Source of the DNA: Nageia nagi
Lineage: Eukaryota; Pinophyta
Reading direction: 5' to 3'
NCBI GenBank assembly: GCA_050084985.1
Contig: JBITNC010000001.1
Coordinates: forward strand, 97,960,001 to 98,024,000
DNA length: 64,000 nucleotides
Positions 1 through 10,715 of the stretch are shown one piece after another. The translations under genes and the position numbers were made by a program. How positions within the stretch are numbered: position 1 is the first letter of the stretch; each line of letters opens with the position of its first letter. The notes beneath the pieces are model-generated. The model saw only the letters and a list, made by a program, of their open reading frames with translations. It was not told the DNA's origin and searched no databases.

Positions 1-338
1 GTGGAGTATATTACAATCACAAGTACTAGTGCTCAAGCATTGTTGTTGAGAAAATTTTTGGAGGAACTTAATGAGAGATACATTGGTCCTACTATTTTAT
101 TTTATGAAAATTTGAGTGTCATACAATTAGCATATAATCCATTCCATCGCATCAAGTCCAAGCATTTTGATATGAAGTACCACTTCATCTAGGATATGGT
201 GGAGAATAACATCATCAAACTGAAGTATTGCAACACCCTAGATAACATTATAGATATCTTCACAAAATTAGTTATTAAAACTCAATTTTTAAATTTGAGG
301 ATCTTATTAGTGAGTCTCCTCAACATCAAGGGAAGAAT
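1..338 (+). pseudogene. Ty1/copia polyprotein tail (RNase H C-terminus), truncated by window edge
   Basis: The frame open from base 1 reads EYITITSTSAQALLLRKFL, then a segment ending SKHFDMKYHFI. This is the end of a copia RNase H, the domain that degrades the RNA strand during reverse transcription. The usual family wording is EAEY...CDN.SAI..A.NP..H.R.KHID.RYHFI. Here the catalytic-region CDN is read YEN. After a stop at 190 the frame continues with DIFTKLV, the typical copia C-terminal tail. A purine-rich stretch (329-337) then leads to TATTGGAA, which resembles a polypurine tract and LTR start. The rest of this element lies to the left of the window. Confidence 0.75.
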
Positions 339-344
339 ATTGGA

Positions 345-878
345 AATTAAGGAATCAAGCCTTCAAGACTAAATTCCTAATTACCTAAGATCCCTTGAAA
401 AACTCTCTCAAATCCTTAAGCATTAAGAATAGTAACTCAAAGTAGCATTCACAAAAGATGATAACAATATAAAGTGGCTCCTCTAACCATGGGATTACAT
501 CCACTAATATAATATCTTATTTTCAAAGAGAAATCTCTCACAACAACTCTTTCTCACTTCTCCTACAACCTAAAAAAGAGCATAACTTTGCTACAAATGT
601 GACTAAGTAATCTTAAGGAGAGGACCTTCTATTTATAGGAAAAAATCATCCCTTGAATCACCCTTTTAACCATTGTACAATGTCATGATATGCAACACCA
701 TTTTACACAAGGGGCATGCTCATGATATGGAGTGTAGGACAAGTTACATTATCATATTCATAAATACTTAAAAGGCATCTAGGGATACTTTTAAGTATTA
801 GTGAATTTACATTATCATATTCACTATTAAATGAATTACATTAAGAGACCTTATAATAATATAGTATTCATTCCAATA
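345..878 (-). repeat. Inverted solo LTR of the same copia family as 14452-26695
   Basis: Read on the minus strand, this segment matches the 500-bp copia LTRs found at 14452, 16771, 18278 and 26199. Shared blocks include GTGAATATGATAATGTAACT, the CCTACACTCCAT...CATGAGCAT block, the TTGTACAATGG block and CCTATAAATAGAAGG, which is a TATA-box-like site. The LTR start is changed from TGTTGGAATG to TATTGGAATG near 878. The end near 345 is diffuse. No internal coding sequence follows on the minus strand, so it is best described as a solo or orphan LTR. The start is well supported and the end is approximate. Confidence 0.7.
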
Positions 879-947
879 GGAAACTTAGCTCACAGATTAA
901 GGTCCAAATATGAGATTATTACATTTTCAACCTTATGTTCCCAAGCT

Positions 948-1052
948 TAGTGCACCTCATCCTAGGTGTAGTGCACTTCACAACTTCATCCCATATGCAA
1001 TGCACCTCACTCCATGTGCAATGCACCCCACTACTAGGCATAGTGCACCTAC
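948..1052. repeat. Short minisatellite with TAGTGCACCTCA-like units
   Basis: Five degenerate units of about 21-29 bp, each carrying (T/C)A(G/A)TGCAC followed by CTCA or CCCA and AGGTG or ATGTG. The 82-aa frame that overlaps it is a by-product of the repeat and is not called as a gene. Confidence 0.6.
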
Positions 1053-2205
1053 AAAAAGAGCTTGATGGGCTATTTTTAGCATGTGTGGGATGTCATTTTT
1101 TTATCTTCAAGTTTAGATTAGATGTTAGTATTTTGAGTGTTAGTTTCTCCCAATTGTTATTTAGCATGATAGGGTATAATTAGAAATTCTAACTTTTTAT
1201 TTATGGATTGATTTATAACAAGTTGTGATCATGCAACTTAATTTTATATTTAGCATAGTCTATTTCTAGGTTTTTCTAAAATCTATATATGTAATAATTT
1301 TGTTTTTCAAATCAATGAAAGTAGAACACTTCTCAACTAGAACCAAAGAATCATAATTGTATCTTTTTGAGCTATTCTAATACATCCAAATTCTATCTCC
1401 TATATAACACCATTAACAAAAAGTTCATTATTTTCAAAGATTTAATTTTTGTGAAACTAAGGATGAAGATATTGTTGGGCAAGATTTGGATCATCTTGAA
1501 AAGTATGCCTAGATAAAAATATGGCATGAATTTTAGAATGAAAACAAACCTTAAAAGGGGAGGGGTACTCATATTGGATCAATTTTTGGAATCTACCCTC
1601 AAACACATGAAGTTAAAAAAATCCCCACCAATAATAAGAATAAATTCCATCATTAGAAAAACCTTCTACTTCAAAGAATTGAGAACAAGTTAGTAGACTG
1701 TTGCAAAATATCATAATAGAATTGGAATATTAAGTATTAATGGAGCTTAAAATCAGGTAAGTGAAATATTTGTACATCCATTGAACAATTTGAACCCACA
1801 CTAAAATTTTCAAAGAGGATAATAAACAAATTTCCTATGGAGTGATCTTATGAATTGAATCTAGCAACAACCTCAAAATCAACTTCCTTAAAGGAAACCA
1901 TAACTCAATAAATGTAGAGGAATGTTATTCAAAATGAATATGATAGTCATAAAAAAAAAACACAAGAATTGGTCAATCATTAATTAAGAGTTGGTCAATA
2001 ACACAAACTATGATTAGTAACATAAGTCTTTTACCATCCTTTTAAATGCAAAGGTTTGTAGGACCTATCAAAATTTGTCCAAATAAGAAAATAAATATTT
2101 CAATGAATCATTTGAATGATTTTTTCTTATATAATTAATTTGTATAATAAAATCATAAATATTGTTTTGATTGTTTGGTTTAAGAATTAATGGATTAAGC
2201 TATAA
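1053..2205. other. AT-rich sequence without recognised genes
   Basis: I see no frame with recognisable protein motifs and no clear repeat structure on either strand. It is probably old degraded transposon or LTR sequence, but nothing in it shows this directly. Confidence 0.4.
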
Positions 2206-3090
2206 TCACAAATACCTTTGTAGGTTTCTCTTATGTCTTTTGTAGAGTGGGCAAAAAATGAGAAAATGAATCTCATCTTCTATGGAATTTAGGTTATAAA
2301 ATTTACAAATTATTTTCTCCAAAAGTGTTTTTGGTATTATCCATATATCAATTTCACTATAAAGTTCAAGTGAATTAGTTCTTAATTTAGCAATCACAAG
2401 ATTCATTTTGAAATTAATAATCTTATGTGGATAAGAAGGATGTTCAAGTTTTAAATTAATGATATTTTTATAATAGGATATTTTTTTTTATCTTTGATAT
2501 TATCATCATTTAAAAAAAATAGAATTAATTTATTTGCAATTTGTACTTCTAATTTGTCATAATCATAAGGGTTATGTTGTTGTGTATACACCAAAAATCA
2601 AGCCAGTTATCAAAGTATTTCAGCCAACCTCTCTTAAGATGTTGATGAGTTACACATGTTTGTTGGGTGTAAACAAGTAATATAAGGTTATTTAGTTTTA
2701 AAAGCTTATAATTGTATAATATATATCATTTTAAGGCTTCACTTTCAATGGAAAGTAATCTAGATTTCATGAGAAGTATAAGATAAGGTATGTTATTCTT
2801 AATTTTGAAGTTATAAAGGATAAATTATTTTTGAATTTGCTCAATTTTATTCCAAGTTTTTTGGGAAATACTTACACCCTATAATTTAGAACTATAAAAT
2901 AATACCAAAGTTGCAAGGTAGGAGAAAAGAGTTTTTCTTTAATCTCAATTGTAAAGTCCTACATCTTTACAATTATTTTCTAAGTCATAAAAGGCTTTCC
3001 ACTTAGTTGAGATTCTTTTTTCAACACTTATATTCCAATTTAGTTTATGATTTATTTCAATAAATAAGTATTTATAAGATTTGACTATCT
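2206..3090 (-). pseudogene. Degenerate LINE reverse-transcriptase C-terminal region
   Basis: The minus strand reads, across several frames, remnants typical of the end of a non-LTR retrotransposon ORF2. These are a KYL.IEIN.KLNWN segment (about 3070-3030), a WKAFYDLENNCKDVGLYN segment, a stretch resembling LLYGSEIWG, an IPYLILLMETRLLSIE-like segment, and a zinc-knuckle-like end EDEIHFLIFCPLYKRHKRNL (about 2280-2220). LINE ORF2 proteins carry such a thumb region and a terminal C..C..H..C motif. Frames change several times and stops are frequent, so this is a relic. The 5' LTR of the large element begins five bases after this segment, so the LINE may have been its insertion target (inference). 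Confidence 0.5.
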
Positions 3091-3095
3091 CTAAG
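3091..3095. other. Target-site duplication (left), CTAAG
   Basis: CTAAG lies directly before the TGTAACAACA start of the 5' LTR. The same five bases follow the 3' LTR at 41460-41464. Five-bp duplications are usual for plant LTR retrotransposons. Confidence 0.75.
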
Positions 3096-4685
3096 TGTAA
3101 CAACACTCTTTTCAGGACCTTTATTTTACAATTGCACTAGTAGGAATGATTTGTATAGTTGCCAAAAAGGATATCTAGATTAGCTTCTTGGTGATGTTAT
3201 TTAATCTTGATGATAAGAAGAGAATGCATTTTTGATATGGACAAAGAAATCCTTACTAAATGGTTTTTATATTTGTGTATACATTTAATAATTATTTTAA
3301 GATTAAGCCTTGCAGGATAGGTGAAGAATGCCTTACATTCAAATCAAGAAAGATGATAATTATCAATTAAAGTCCAAGGAAGTATATATAATACTTACCT
3401 CCATCATCTTCGCATATGGCTTAAGAAATATATATAATATCTCATATAATAATAGTAAAATTATTATTAACATGTAAATTATGATTACAGTTATAATTAT
3501 GATTTTGTTGGTAATATGATTCTATAGAATGCTTATAATATGATCATTTTTGGGGGAAGTTATTACTTTATAGGATAGTTATGCAATAAAGAATTGAAGA
3601 TCAATATATCAATTGTGCATATGCAATTTCCCTTACTTAAAGTTTTTTAATAACTATATTTTGATAAATGAGATAATAGAATTCCTTCACCTTATTTTAT
3701 AAGTTAAAAAGGATGGAGTCAAGACAAAAAGGAAAAAGGATCTAATTACGATATTCTTTTATATAGAGTGATAAAAGAATAATATACCTTGAATTAGTAA
3801 TTTAAAATAAATATTTTATTATGTTCTAACAAAGTATTATCTCCTATAATGCAAGTTAAGAATTAAAGAAGCAAAAAGCAAAGATATTTATTTAATCCCT
3901 ATAGACTTTCTTTTATTAAACTTCAATATAATATATAAACTAATTAATGAGAATTAATCAATGTGATATTTCCTTTAACATAGGAAAAAGCTATAATTTT
4001 GAAGAAGATGATGATAATACAAAGATCATTCAAAGAAAAGATGCAAGAGTTGAAGAAGTAGGAAGAGGAAGGGACTTGGTAGCAAAAGAGACAAATACAT
4101 GGTAGCCATTCTATTACAAGAAGAAGGAGGAGAATTATATAAAAAGAGAGAAAACCTACTTTATAGGTTTGTTAAGAGGGGAATGATTTTGAAATAAAAA
4201 TTATATTTTCTACAAGGTTTTTGTTGCGAATTTTGTATGGAGTTATGTTTCCTTTAGATTGAAACTATATGAAGGACAATGGAGTTGGAGTTGGATGGTT
4301 AACTAGAGTTGAGGTAACCATGTATTATTCCATATATCTAGTTAGGGATACCTTTTAATAAAATTAATACTTCTAAAATATTATGAATGAATCTAGTAAC
4401 CGATATTTTGCTGCATGTATTTAAATTTATTAGGATTTATTACTATGTTTGATGGATCTTCTATTCTATTATCACATCTATGAGATAGAATGGATTTTGG
4501 ATATGGGTTCATTATGTTTGAGTATATGATCAATTTATTATAAACATTTTTTTGGTTGTATGCATTTCTTGTAATATTAGTTGACTTTGAGAAGATGATT
4601 TCAGTTGTTATGGATTTGATTCATAAATCAAGGAAGAGAGATGGAATTGGATTATTTTTTAAGTATAAAAAATTGGGATATGACA
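3096..4685 (+). repeat. 5' LTR of element H
   Basis: It starts TGTAACAACACTCTTTTCAG and ends GGATATGACA. It aligns along its whole length with 39933-41459. Examples of shared blocks are ATGCCTTACATTCAAAT, AGACATGGTAGCCATTCT (one mismatch) and TGTTAAGAGGGGAATGATTT. The copies differ by many substitutions and small indels, so the insertion is old. Confidence 0.8.
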
Positions 4686-4687
4686 TA

Positions 4688-4700
4688 CGGTATTAGAGAC
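4688..4700 (+). other. Primer-binding site of H (tRNA-iMet type)
   Basis: CGGTATTAGAGAC follows three bases after the LTR end. The common plant site is TGGTATCAGAGC, complementary to the 3' end of initiator tRNA-Met. The site shows which end of H is 5'. Confidence 0.65.
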
Positions 4701-6358
4701 AAACTCGGCTCTTCAAGGCCAAAGGGAATAGAATGATTGCTTCTTTGGGTACTTGTTTGATGAATCTAGATCTAGAGTATGATTGATTCACCAATTGTAT
4801 TCTTAGGTAGGATCTTGAGACATAAATTTGACTACAAAATAAATAAAATTTTCTTTACTTTATATGTATGCCTTGTTTGAAAATATAAAATTTCTAAATG
4901 AATTATTTTATGGGAAGAAATACTTTGTATGGAAACCTTGTGAAGGTTAAAAGTATTTTCATGTTAGAAATTCTCTCCTTAAATGGATGTATGTCTATGA
5001 AAACCCCATAGAGGGATCCTGATACTTGTAATGCATTTAATTGTCTAAACAAGACAACCTTAACATAACATATTGGAATGAAAAGTAGTTAAATTATGAC
5101 TTAAACATAAGGTCATGTTTATACTCAAACAAAACAACCTTAACATAAGTTTAATAAGAAATATATTTGAGAACAATTGAAGATTACTCAAATGTGTAAA
5201 ATAAATTATAGATGAGATTCTAAGTCTAGGGAACAACTTAACAATAAAATTGTTAAGGTTTGACATTAAGGAAATATTTTGAGTACTAGTTAGGTTGCTC
5301 AAAATTTTTCAAAGATAAATTGAAGTCATCACTATGAATTTTATATTTAAGAAAGTTGTTAAATTTTAATGCATGAATATGTTAGATCATGTATGGTTAA
5401 TGATGCAATAATATGTTATATCATGGATGGTTAATAATGCATGAATATGATAGACCATGGATGGTTAATGACGTATTAAGAACATTTGATCTTAAGATGA
5501 ATTATTCACCTTATGTAAAGATGCTATAATTATGTGAGGTTTGAAACTCAATAAACCTTATTGAGTTGGATTGTTAATAAATGATCATGGGTTTGATGTT
5601 CAAATGAGTGGATTTGAATTATTGTTTGTTTTGATGCATTATTAAATAGGTTGATGTTAAGAATGATTTATCAATTTTCTTTTTACAAGGGACAAGAAGT
5701 CTTCATTAGCATCGATGCGTGCTTATGATGAATAGTCCTTCAATATGGAATATTGTTTAAACAAGAATATAAGGATCAAGGTTGATCATGATTCATGTTT
5801 TGTGAATGATTCTACTATTGTATTATTATTCCCTATTCTAAAAGCAACAATTTAGGTAATACAAAAATTTCTACATAGGAGAATGAAGCAACGAGCATAT
5901 GCTTCATTATATGAAAAACATAACATGTCTATTATATTCACTCATATAAATAGTAAAAATATCATATGTATTTATTCTTCCTTACCTATGTCTTCTCCCA
6001 ACAAGATCATAAATTATTTACCTCTTGGAAATTTGAAACTTTTTTTTTATAATCATTCTTGAAGTATGTGACATATATTTGACTAATGATTAACTTACTA
6101 ACAAGAGCCCTCTTTAGTAGGTATTCAAAGAGCTTGCTTTGATCTCCCTTCCTCATTATGGCCTCTACCAACATCCTATTATATGTGCAAGGATATTGTA
6201 CTAGTCATATGGGTATACCTTTAGGCCTTTTAGGATATGATATTTTGACCTACAATTGATCTAAAACCAACACCTTCACTAACCTAGGTTTGTGTGCTTC
6301 ATATTTTTTTTATTGTTTAATTTTACCTCTTTATTTTCTTATTCCTTGGTCTCAATTC
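4701..6358. other. Internal leader region of H, no recognised gene
   Basis: AT-rich sequence with many stops in all frames. It holds a 34-bp minisatellite (5371-5472) and two copies of an ACAAGACAACCTTAACATAA-like block (near 5049 and 5132). No polyprotein motif was found. Confidence 0.45.
5371..5472. repeat. 34-bp minisatellite, three units
   Basis: Three consecutive 34-bp units begin at 5371, 5405 and 5439. Each starts GCA(T/A)(G/A)AATATG and contains CATG(T/G)ATGGTTAAT. The unit length is identical in all three. Confidence 0.85.
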
Positions 6359-6370
6359 CCATTTTCTTAT

Positions 6371-6758
6371 GGTCCCCAAGACAACATTGTGTTGGTAAAG
6401 TGTTGTAATTCGACGGAGGGAGGTCTCAAGTTCGAGTCTCCTTAGTGGTCCCCTCATGTTGTGGTGTGAATCCAATATGGATATAGTTTGGATGTAATTT
6501 AGTTATAATTTGGATGTAATTTGATTGTAATATTTCTAGTTATGGGGCCCGATCAAAACCTTATATATTTGGTTAGGGGTCCCATTCAAAACCCTCATGT
6601 ATCTAGTTGGGGGACTTGGTCAAAAGCCTCATGAGCCCACACAGGTGGTAAAAATTCTCCTCAATTTACCTTGAGACATTCTTACTTATGGGTTGGGGCA
6701 TGGATCTAAGAGGATTAGTGGCTTCAGTTGACACCTCTTATGTATAAAAAAAAAAACT
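6371..6758 (+). mobile_element. tRNA-derived SINE with 12-bp target duplication
   Basis: The 5' part resembles a tRNA gene used as an RNA polymerase III promoter. A box-A-like GTGTTGGTAAAGTG is followed by a box-B match, GTTCGAGTCTC, at 6430-6440. The body of about 388 bp ends in an A-run (6746-6756). CCATTTTCTTAT occurs just before the element (6359-6370) and just after the A-tail (6759-6770), which is the signature of LINE-aided insertion. No cloverleaf can be completed, so it is not a working tRNA gene. It encodes no protein and would depend on a LINE reverse transcriptase. Confidence 0.8.
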
Positions 6759-6770
6759 CCATTTTCTTAT

Positions 6771-8430
6771 CCTTATTCTTCTTTTATTCCCACATATTCT
6801 CTTTATTTTTTCCTTTTGTGATTGCTACTTATCTTCCTTTTTTTTGTTTTTCCTTTTGAGGTGCCTTATTCTTTATTTATTTTTCCTTTTCCATATTGTC
6901 CTCTAATTCCACATTTTTCTCCTCTTGATGCATCTCTTCCTCATTTTGCTCTTTTTCATTTGGAGTTTCTTCATTCTTCTTTCTTGGTCTTCTTTCTTTT
7001 ATTTTTAAGTTTAATGGTTGTTGTTACTCTTCCAAATTTATAACCTACACAAAATTCTTCTTTACTAATTTTCATCCTCCATTGGTTGCTCTACTTTCTA
7101 TCTTTTCCCTAGTGATTCTTGTGGTTATTCCATGTTGTAACTTTTTTGCTTTAGTCTCTTCTATTTCTTTTTTTTTGTTGCATATCTTCCTCTTTATGTA
7201 GGTGTGTTCTATTTCTCTTTTTTTTTGTACTTTGGTACATCCTTATATTGAGTGTTATCCTTGTTTTTCTCTTCATTGTCCCTTTCCCTTACATATGGCA
7301 TAACATCTTTTAATTTTACTTCTTTCTCCACCTTTCCTATACCCACCTTTTTCTTTTTAGTGATCTTTTTATCTGGTTTTATTTGGCTCCTATTTATATT
7401 TTTCTTTCTGTTTAACATTTATTTCAAGGGGATGTCTTCCTCTTCTTTCCCAATGTTAATTTTTGGGTTAGATTTTGATTTTCTTATCAATGTTATGTCA
7501 TACACTAATTTGAGGATTGTCTGATGCAATGGTAGGCTTGCCTCTCCTTTTTGTACCTTCTTGATTAAAATTTCAAGAGAATGAAAGATAAAGAATGGAA
7601 AATTTTCCTTTTATGCTTTCCCAAACTTAAAATGATTTAACAAGCTAAAGTGATATGCAAAAAAAAACTTCTTTTCATTTTAAAGTTACATACATCATCA
7701 GGAATCTTGCAACTTCATCTCACAGCTTGAGCAAACTACTCCTCTCAAACTCAATTCCATGTTTAATATATTCCTCTATAGGCTCCCAAAATTTGGATTT
7801 TTTATTGATTTTGTTAAGTTTACTTTCTCTCTTGATTTGCTTTCCTTCATTTGGTTACATCACCTTATAGTAATGATATATAAATAAATCTTAGTATGTG
7901 AAAGAATATTTATATTATATGAAACAAGTAATAATCTTAGAAGTATTCTTTTTAAGAAGATGAAAATTAAGATTTATATATGAACAATGAAAGGTTATCA
8001 TAATTCTCTAAAACATAGAGGAATGAATCTCACAAGACATTAGAAAATGCTTAAGTAAGAGTTATGAATTGCATTATTACTCGATAAATGAGTTTAGTGA
8101 TAAAATATTTTAATCATTGGAATTAGGATCACGTTGGTATCTTAGGTGAAATGAGTAATTTTATTGGAGTGTCTTGGATTCCTTCCATGTTATTATTATT
8201 TTTCAATGCATTATAATTTATAAAAATTTATGCAAGGAGACATATAGAAGGGTGTGATATAAGTATGCATTAAAGAATGTACATGTTGGCATATTCAACA
8301 TAGAGAGGTATGTTGGAAGATAAAATGTCCATGTTTTTCATTGGATGATTTCAATAGAAAAGTTGAATGTATGACCTATCTCCCAAAATAATTGACTTAA
8401 AATCATGAATAGATGATTTTCTTATGAACA
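6771..8430. other. Pyrimidine-rich tract, then AT-rich sequence; no gene
   Basis: From about 6771 to 7530 the plus strand is strongly T/C-rich. It produces low-complexity frames rich in Phe, Leu and Ser on the plus strand and in Lys and Glu on the minus strand. These carry no family motif and are not called as genes. The rest is AT-rich without recognisable content. Confidence 0.5.
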
Positions 8431-8433
8431 ATG

Positions 8434-8434
8434 T

Positions 8435-8469
<35 letters not shown>
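8434..8469. repeat. Compound TA/TG microsatellite
   Basis: A short TA run passes into an uninterrupted run of about twelve TG dinucleotides. Confidence 0.9.
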
Positions 8470-8507
8470 TCTTTTGCATTACAGGTGATTATTAAGCATG
8501 GTAAGTG

Positions 8508-8617
8508 TAAGGATCCAAATAAACCCTCAAGTGCAAATTAGCAAATTCAAACCCTGATGTCAAGGTATATTGGTTGAAATTTATCGATTTGCACTTGAGG
8601 ATTTATTTGGATCCTTA
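8508..8617. repeat. 110-nt near-perfect foldback (hairpin)
   Basis: The left arm (8508-8553) and the right arm (8572-8617) are inverted copies, with about five mismatches or bulges in 46 nt and an 18-nt loop. The outer 16 bp (TAAGGATCCAAATAAA with TTTATTTGGATCCTTA) pair perfectly. The structure could be a foldback transposon remnant or a small-RNA precursor. The sequence alone does not decide between them. Confidence 0.8.
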
Positions 8618-8905
8618 TAGTCATATCAGATATTAGATTTGGCTAGCCTGTGAGGTTAAGATATAGCTAGAAGAAAATTGAACTAGTAGATTGGGAGGTC
8701 TACACTTAAAAGGACAATTTCGAGGTCAAAACAATAGTTTTTTGGAAAAGTATAAATTCCTAGACTAAGTAGTTTAGTCTTTGGAGGATATATTTGCAAA
8801 TCTAAAGGCCATTTCCAAGTATAAAAAGACTTTATCTATCATCCTAGAAAATTAGAAAAATTTAATATGAAGGTTTCATGTTTTTAATTTAGGGATTTGA
8901 ATATT

Positions 8906-9616
8906 ATGGCATCGTGGGAAGAAATAGAGAAGTATGATCAGCTCATACATTTTTGCAAATCATTGGTCACATAGATACAACAACAAATTGAGGAGTTACA
9001 TTTTTTTCCTAAATATACTCCCTAAGAAGAAATTTTGGGGGTTACACCAACCCTAGATCATTTCAACCTGGCTGTAGGAGAGAGTAGGGGGAAAAATTAT
9101 ATCAGATCTAGAGAAGATTTCAAATCTCAAGATACTCTTCATGCAAAAAGAAGAATTCAACATTCTCCACTATCATGTTCATCTCCACCATGGATACAAA
9201 AATACCAAAGAAGCATTTTGAGAGAATCAATAGGAATTGATAAGATTCCTATATTTGATGGTGAGGATAGATAAGGAGTCTTAGCATCACATGTTGGGAA
9301 TAAAGGAAGTTTGGCATCCCATGCTAGACATAAAGAAGGCTTGGCACCCAACATTGAACCAAGAAGAGGTTTACCACCCGACATTGAGCACCAAGGAGCT
9401 TGGGCACCCAACGTTGAACTAGGAAGAGGTTTAACACCCCATGTTGAGCACCAAAGAGCTTGGGCACCCAATGTTGGACAAGAAGGAGAATTGGTAAAGG
9501 ATGAATCTTGGATTAGCCATGTTGACACCCCAAAAAGGTATGAAAGCAATTCTAATTTCTATAAAAGTAATTTAAAAATTTTGTATGGTATTGTTGAGAG
9601 TAATAAATATTGGTGA
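8906..9616 (+). pseudogene. Gag-like frame of X with 10-residue repeats
   Basis: Starting at the ATG at 8906, one frame runs 237 codons to the TGA at 9614-9616. It is interrupted only by three stops (TAG after SLVT; TAA after KYTP; TAA after GEDR), each one C-to-T step from a Gln codon. Residues about 126-195 are seven consecutive 10-residue repeats, for example LAPNIEPRRG, LPPDIEHQGA and WAPNVELGRG. The N-terminal part (MASWEEIEKYDQLIHFC) is hydrophilic and may be helical. I do not recognise the family. The position near the start of an LTR element suggests a gag-type role, but that is inference. Confidence 0.45.
9281..9490 (+). repeat. 30-bp coding minisatellite, seven units (array 1 of X)
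   Basis: Seven 30-bp units without indels keep the reading frame. The core of each is CACCC(A/G)ACRTTGA followed by a purine-rich half. The same unit recurs at 12118-12460, so the array belongs to the element and is not random slippage at one locus. Confidence 0.85.
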
Positions 9617-9769
9617 GAAAGAGCAAAAAGCCATTATTATTTCATATTTGGTTTCCAAAAATAGTAGTAGTAAGAAAAGTGAAGATAGCTTTGAATCTAA
9701 CATGGAGTAAGATAAATATTGCAAAGAAGAGACTACTATTTCAAATCTTGGAAAATTAGAAATCATTGT

Positions 9770-10660
9770 ATCACCACATGAGTTACGTCAAGTAGAGCTA
9801 CAAGATGTTTTCTTCAAAATGTAAACACCCCTATTTTTTGAGAATGTAGTGAAGAAAAAGAAGCTTAATGTAGATGTGAATGTTGAAACTTTTCAATTAT
9901 CTTGTGAGTATGCACATACTAGTTTCATGCCTCTGGTTTCATGGTGTAATGTATGAAAAGAATCAATTCTTCATGTGAATTGCAATAGTCTTCTAGCTCT
10001 ATGGGATTGGGTATGTTAGCACATAATGGAAAACTAAGAAGGTTGGAGGTAATTATATGGAATGAAAATGAAAGCATGAAGGTTTCCAAATCAACTTTAC
10101 AGGAGAAAGGGGAAACAATTTCATCTTATGATGAAGAACTTGATGGTCCTTGTAACTACTTTGATCTTTGGCACATGACATGGGGTAATGACCTCACTTG
10201 TTTTAGCTCACTTTGGTTATTTTTGTGCTTGTAAAAATTCATAGCTTCTCTTGAAGGAGTTGAACATGAGAAGTGCATCATACTTTCTCATGACATATTT
10301 ACTTACAACCAAAGCATAAAGAAGATTGGTAGTACACTTGTTGATTTTTGTGGTCATTATGTTCTTAAAAATTCATTACTATTTGGGGTAAGGGATCATG
10401 TCATTTTAGAAGTTACTTTGCTACTCCAAAAGGATACAATATATGAGGAAAAATCATGCACTAATAGGAGGTTTTACTCTTCATCTTTGTGCTTGGTATG
10501 GGTTGATCCAAAAGGGAAATATTCAAATCTAATTTCAATTTTCTTTGACCTAAGTTGGTATATTTCAAGGAAGAAATTGATAGGGGAAGATGGAAGATTG
10601 TTTGGGATACTTTGTCCACTTATGATCCACATGGTTCTAGCCCCACATTCAGTTGTATAA
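9770..10660 (+). pseudogene. Unrecognised coding-like region of X
   Basis: From 10001 to 10660 one frame continues over 219 codons with a single internal stop (10232-10234). Its hydrophilic first part is followed by segments such as FCGHYVLKNSLLFGVRDH and FFDLSWYISRKKLIGEDGR. Upstream (9770-9990) other frames look coding-like (FFENVVKKKKLNVDVNVETF). No catalytic motif of protease, RT, RNase H or integrase is visible and I cannot name a family. The region ends shortly before the terminal-inverted-repeat element at 10716. Confidence 0.35.
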
Positions 10661-10715
10661 TTGCTACCCCAAATTCCCTATTTGGAGCTTTACACTCATT
10701 GATTTTTGTGAGAAG

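Noticed and set aside
6371-6450. Functional tRNA gene
   Set aside because: Box A and box B remain, but no cloverleaf can be completed. The A-tail and target duplication show a SINE.
6822-7524. Plus-strand frames of 70-90 codons and a Lys-rich minus-strand frame
   Set aside because: They lie in a pyrimidine-rich tract. The composition alone creates open frames, and no motif is present.
9157-9549. 130-codon minus-strand frame
   Set aside because: It is the antisense reading of the 30-bp repeat array. The plus-strand frame extends further and starts at a sensible ATG.
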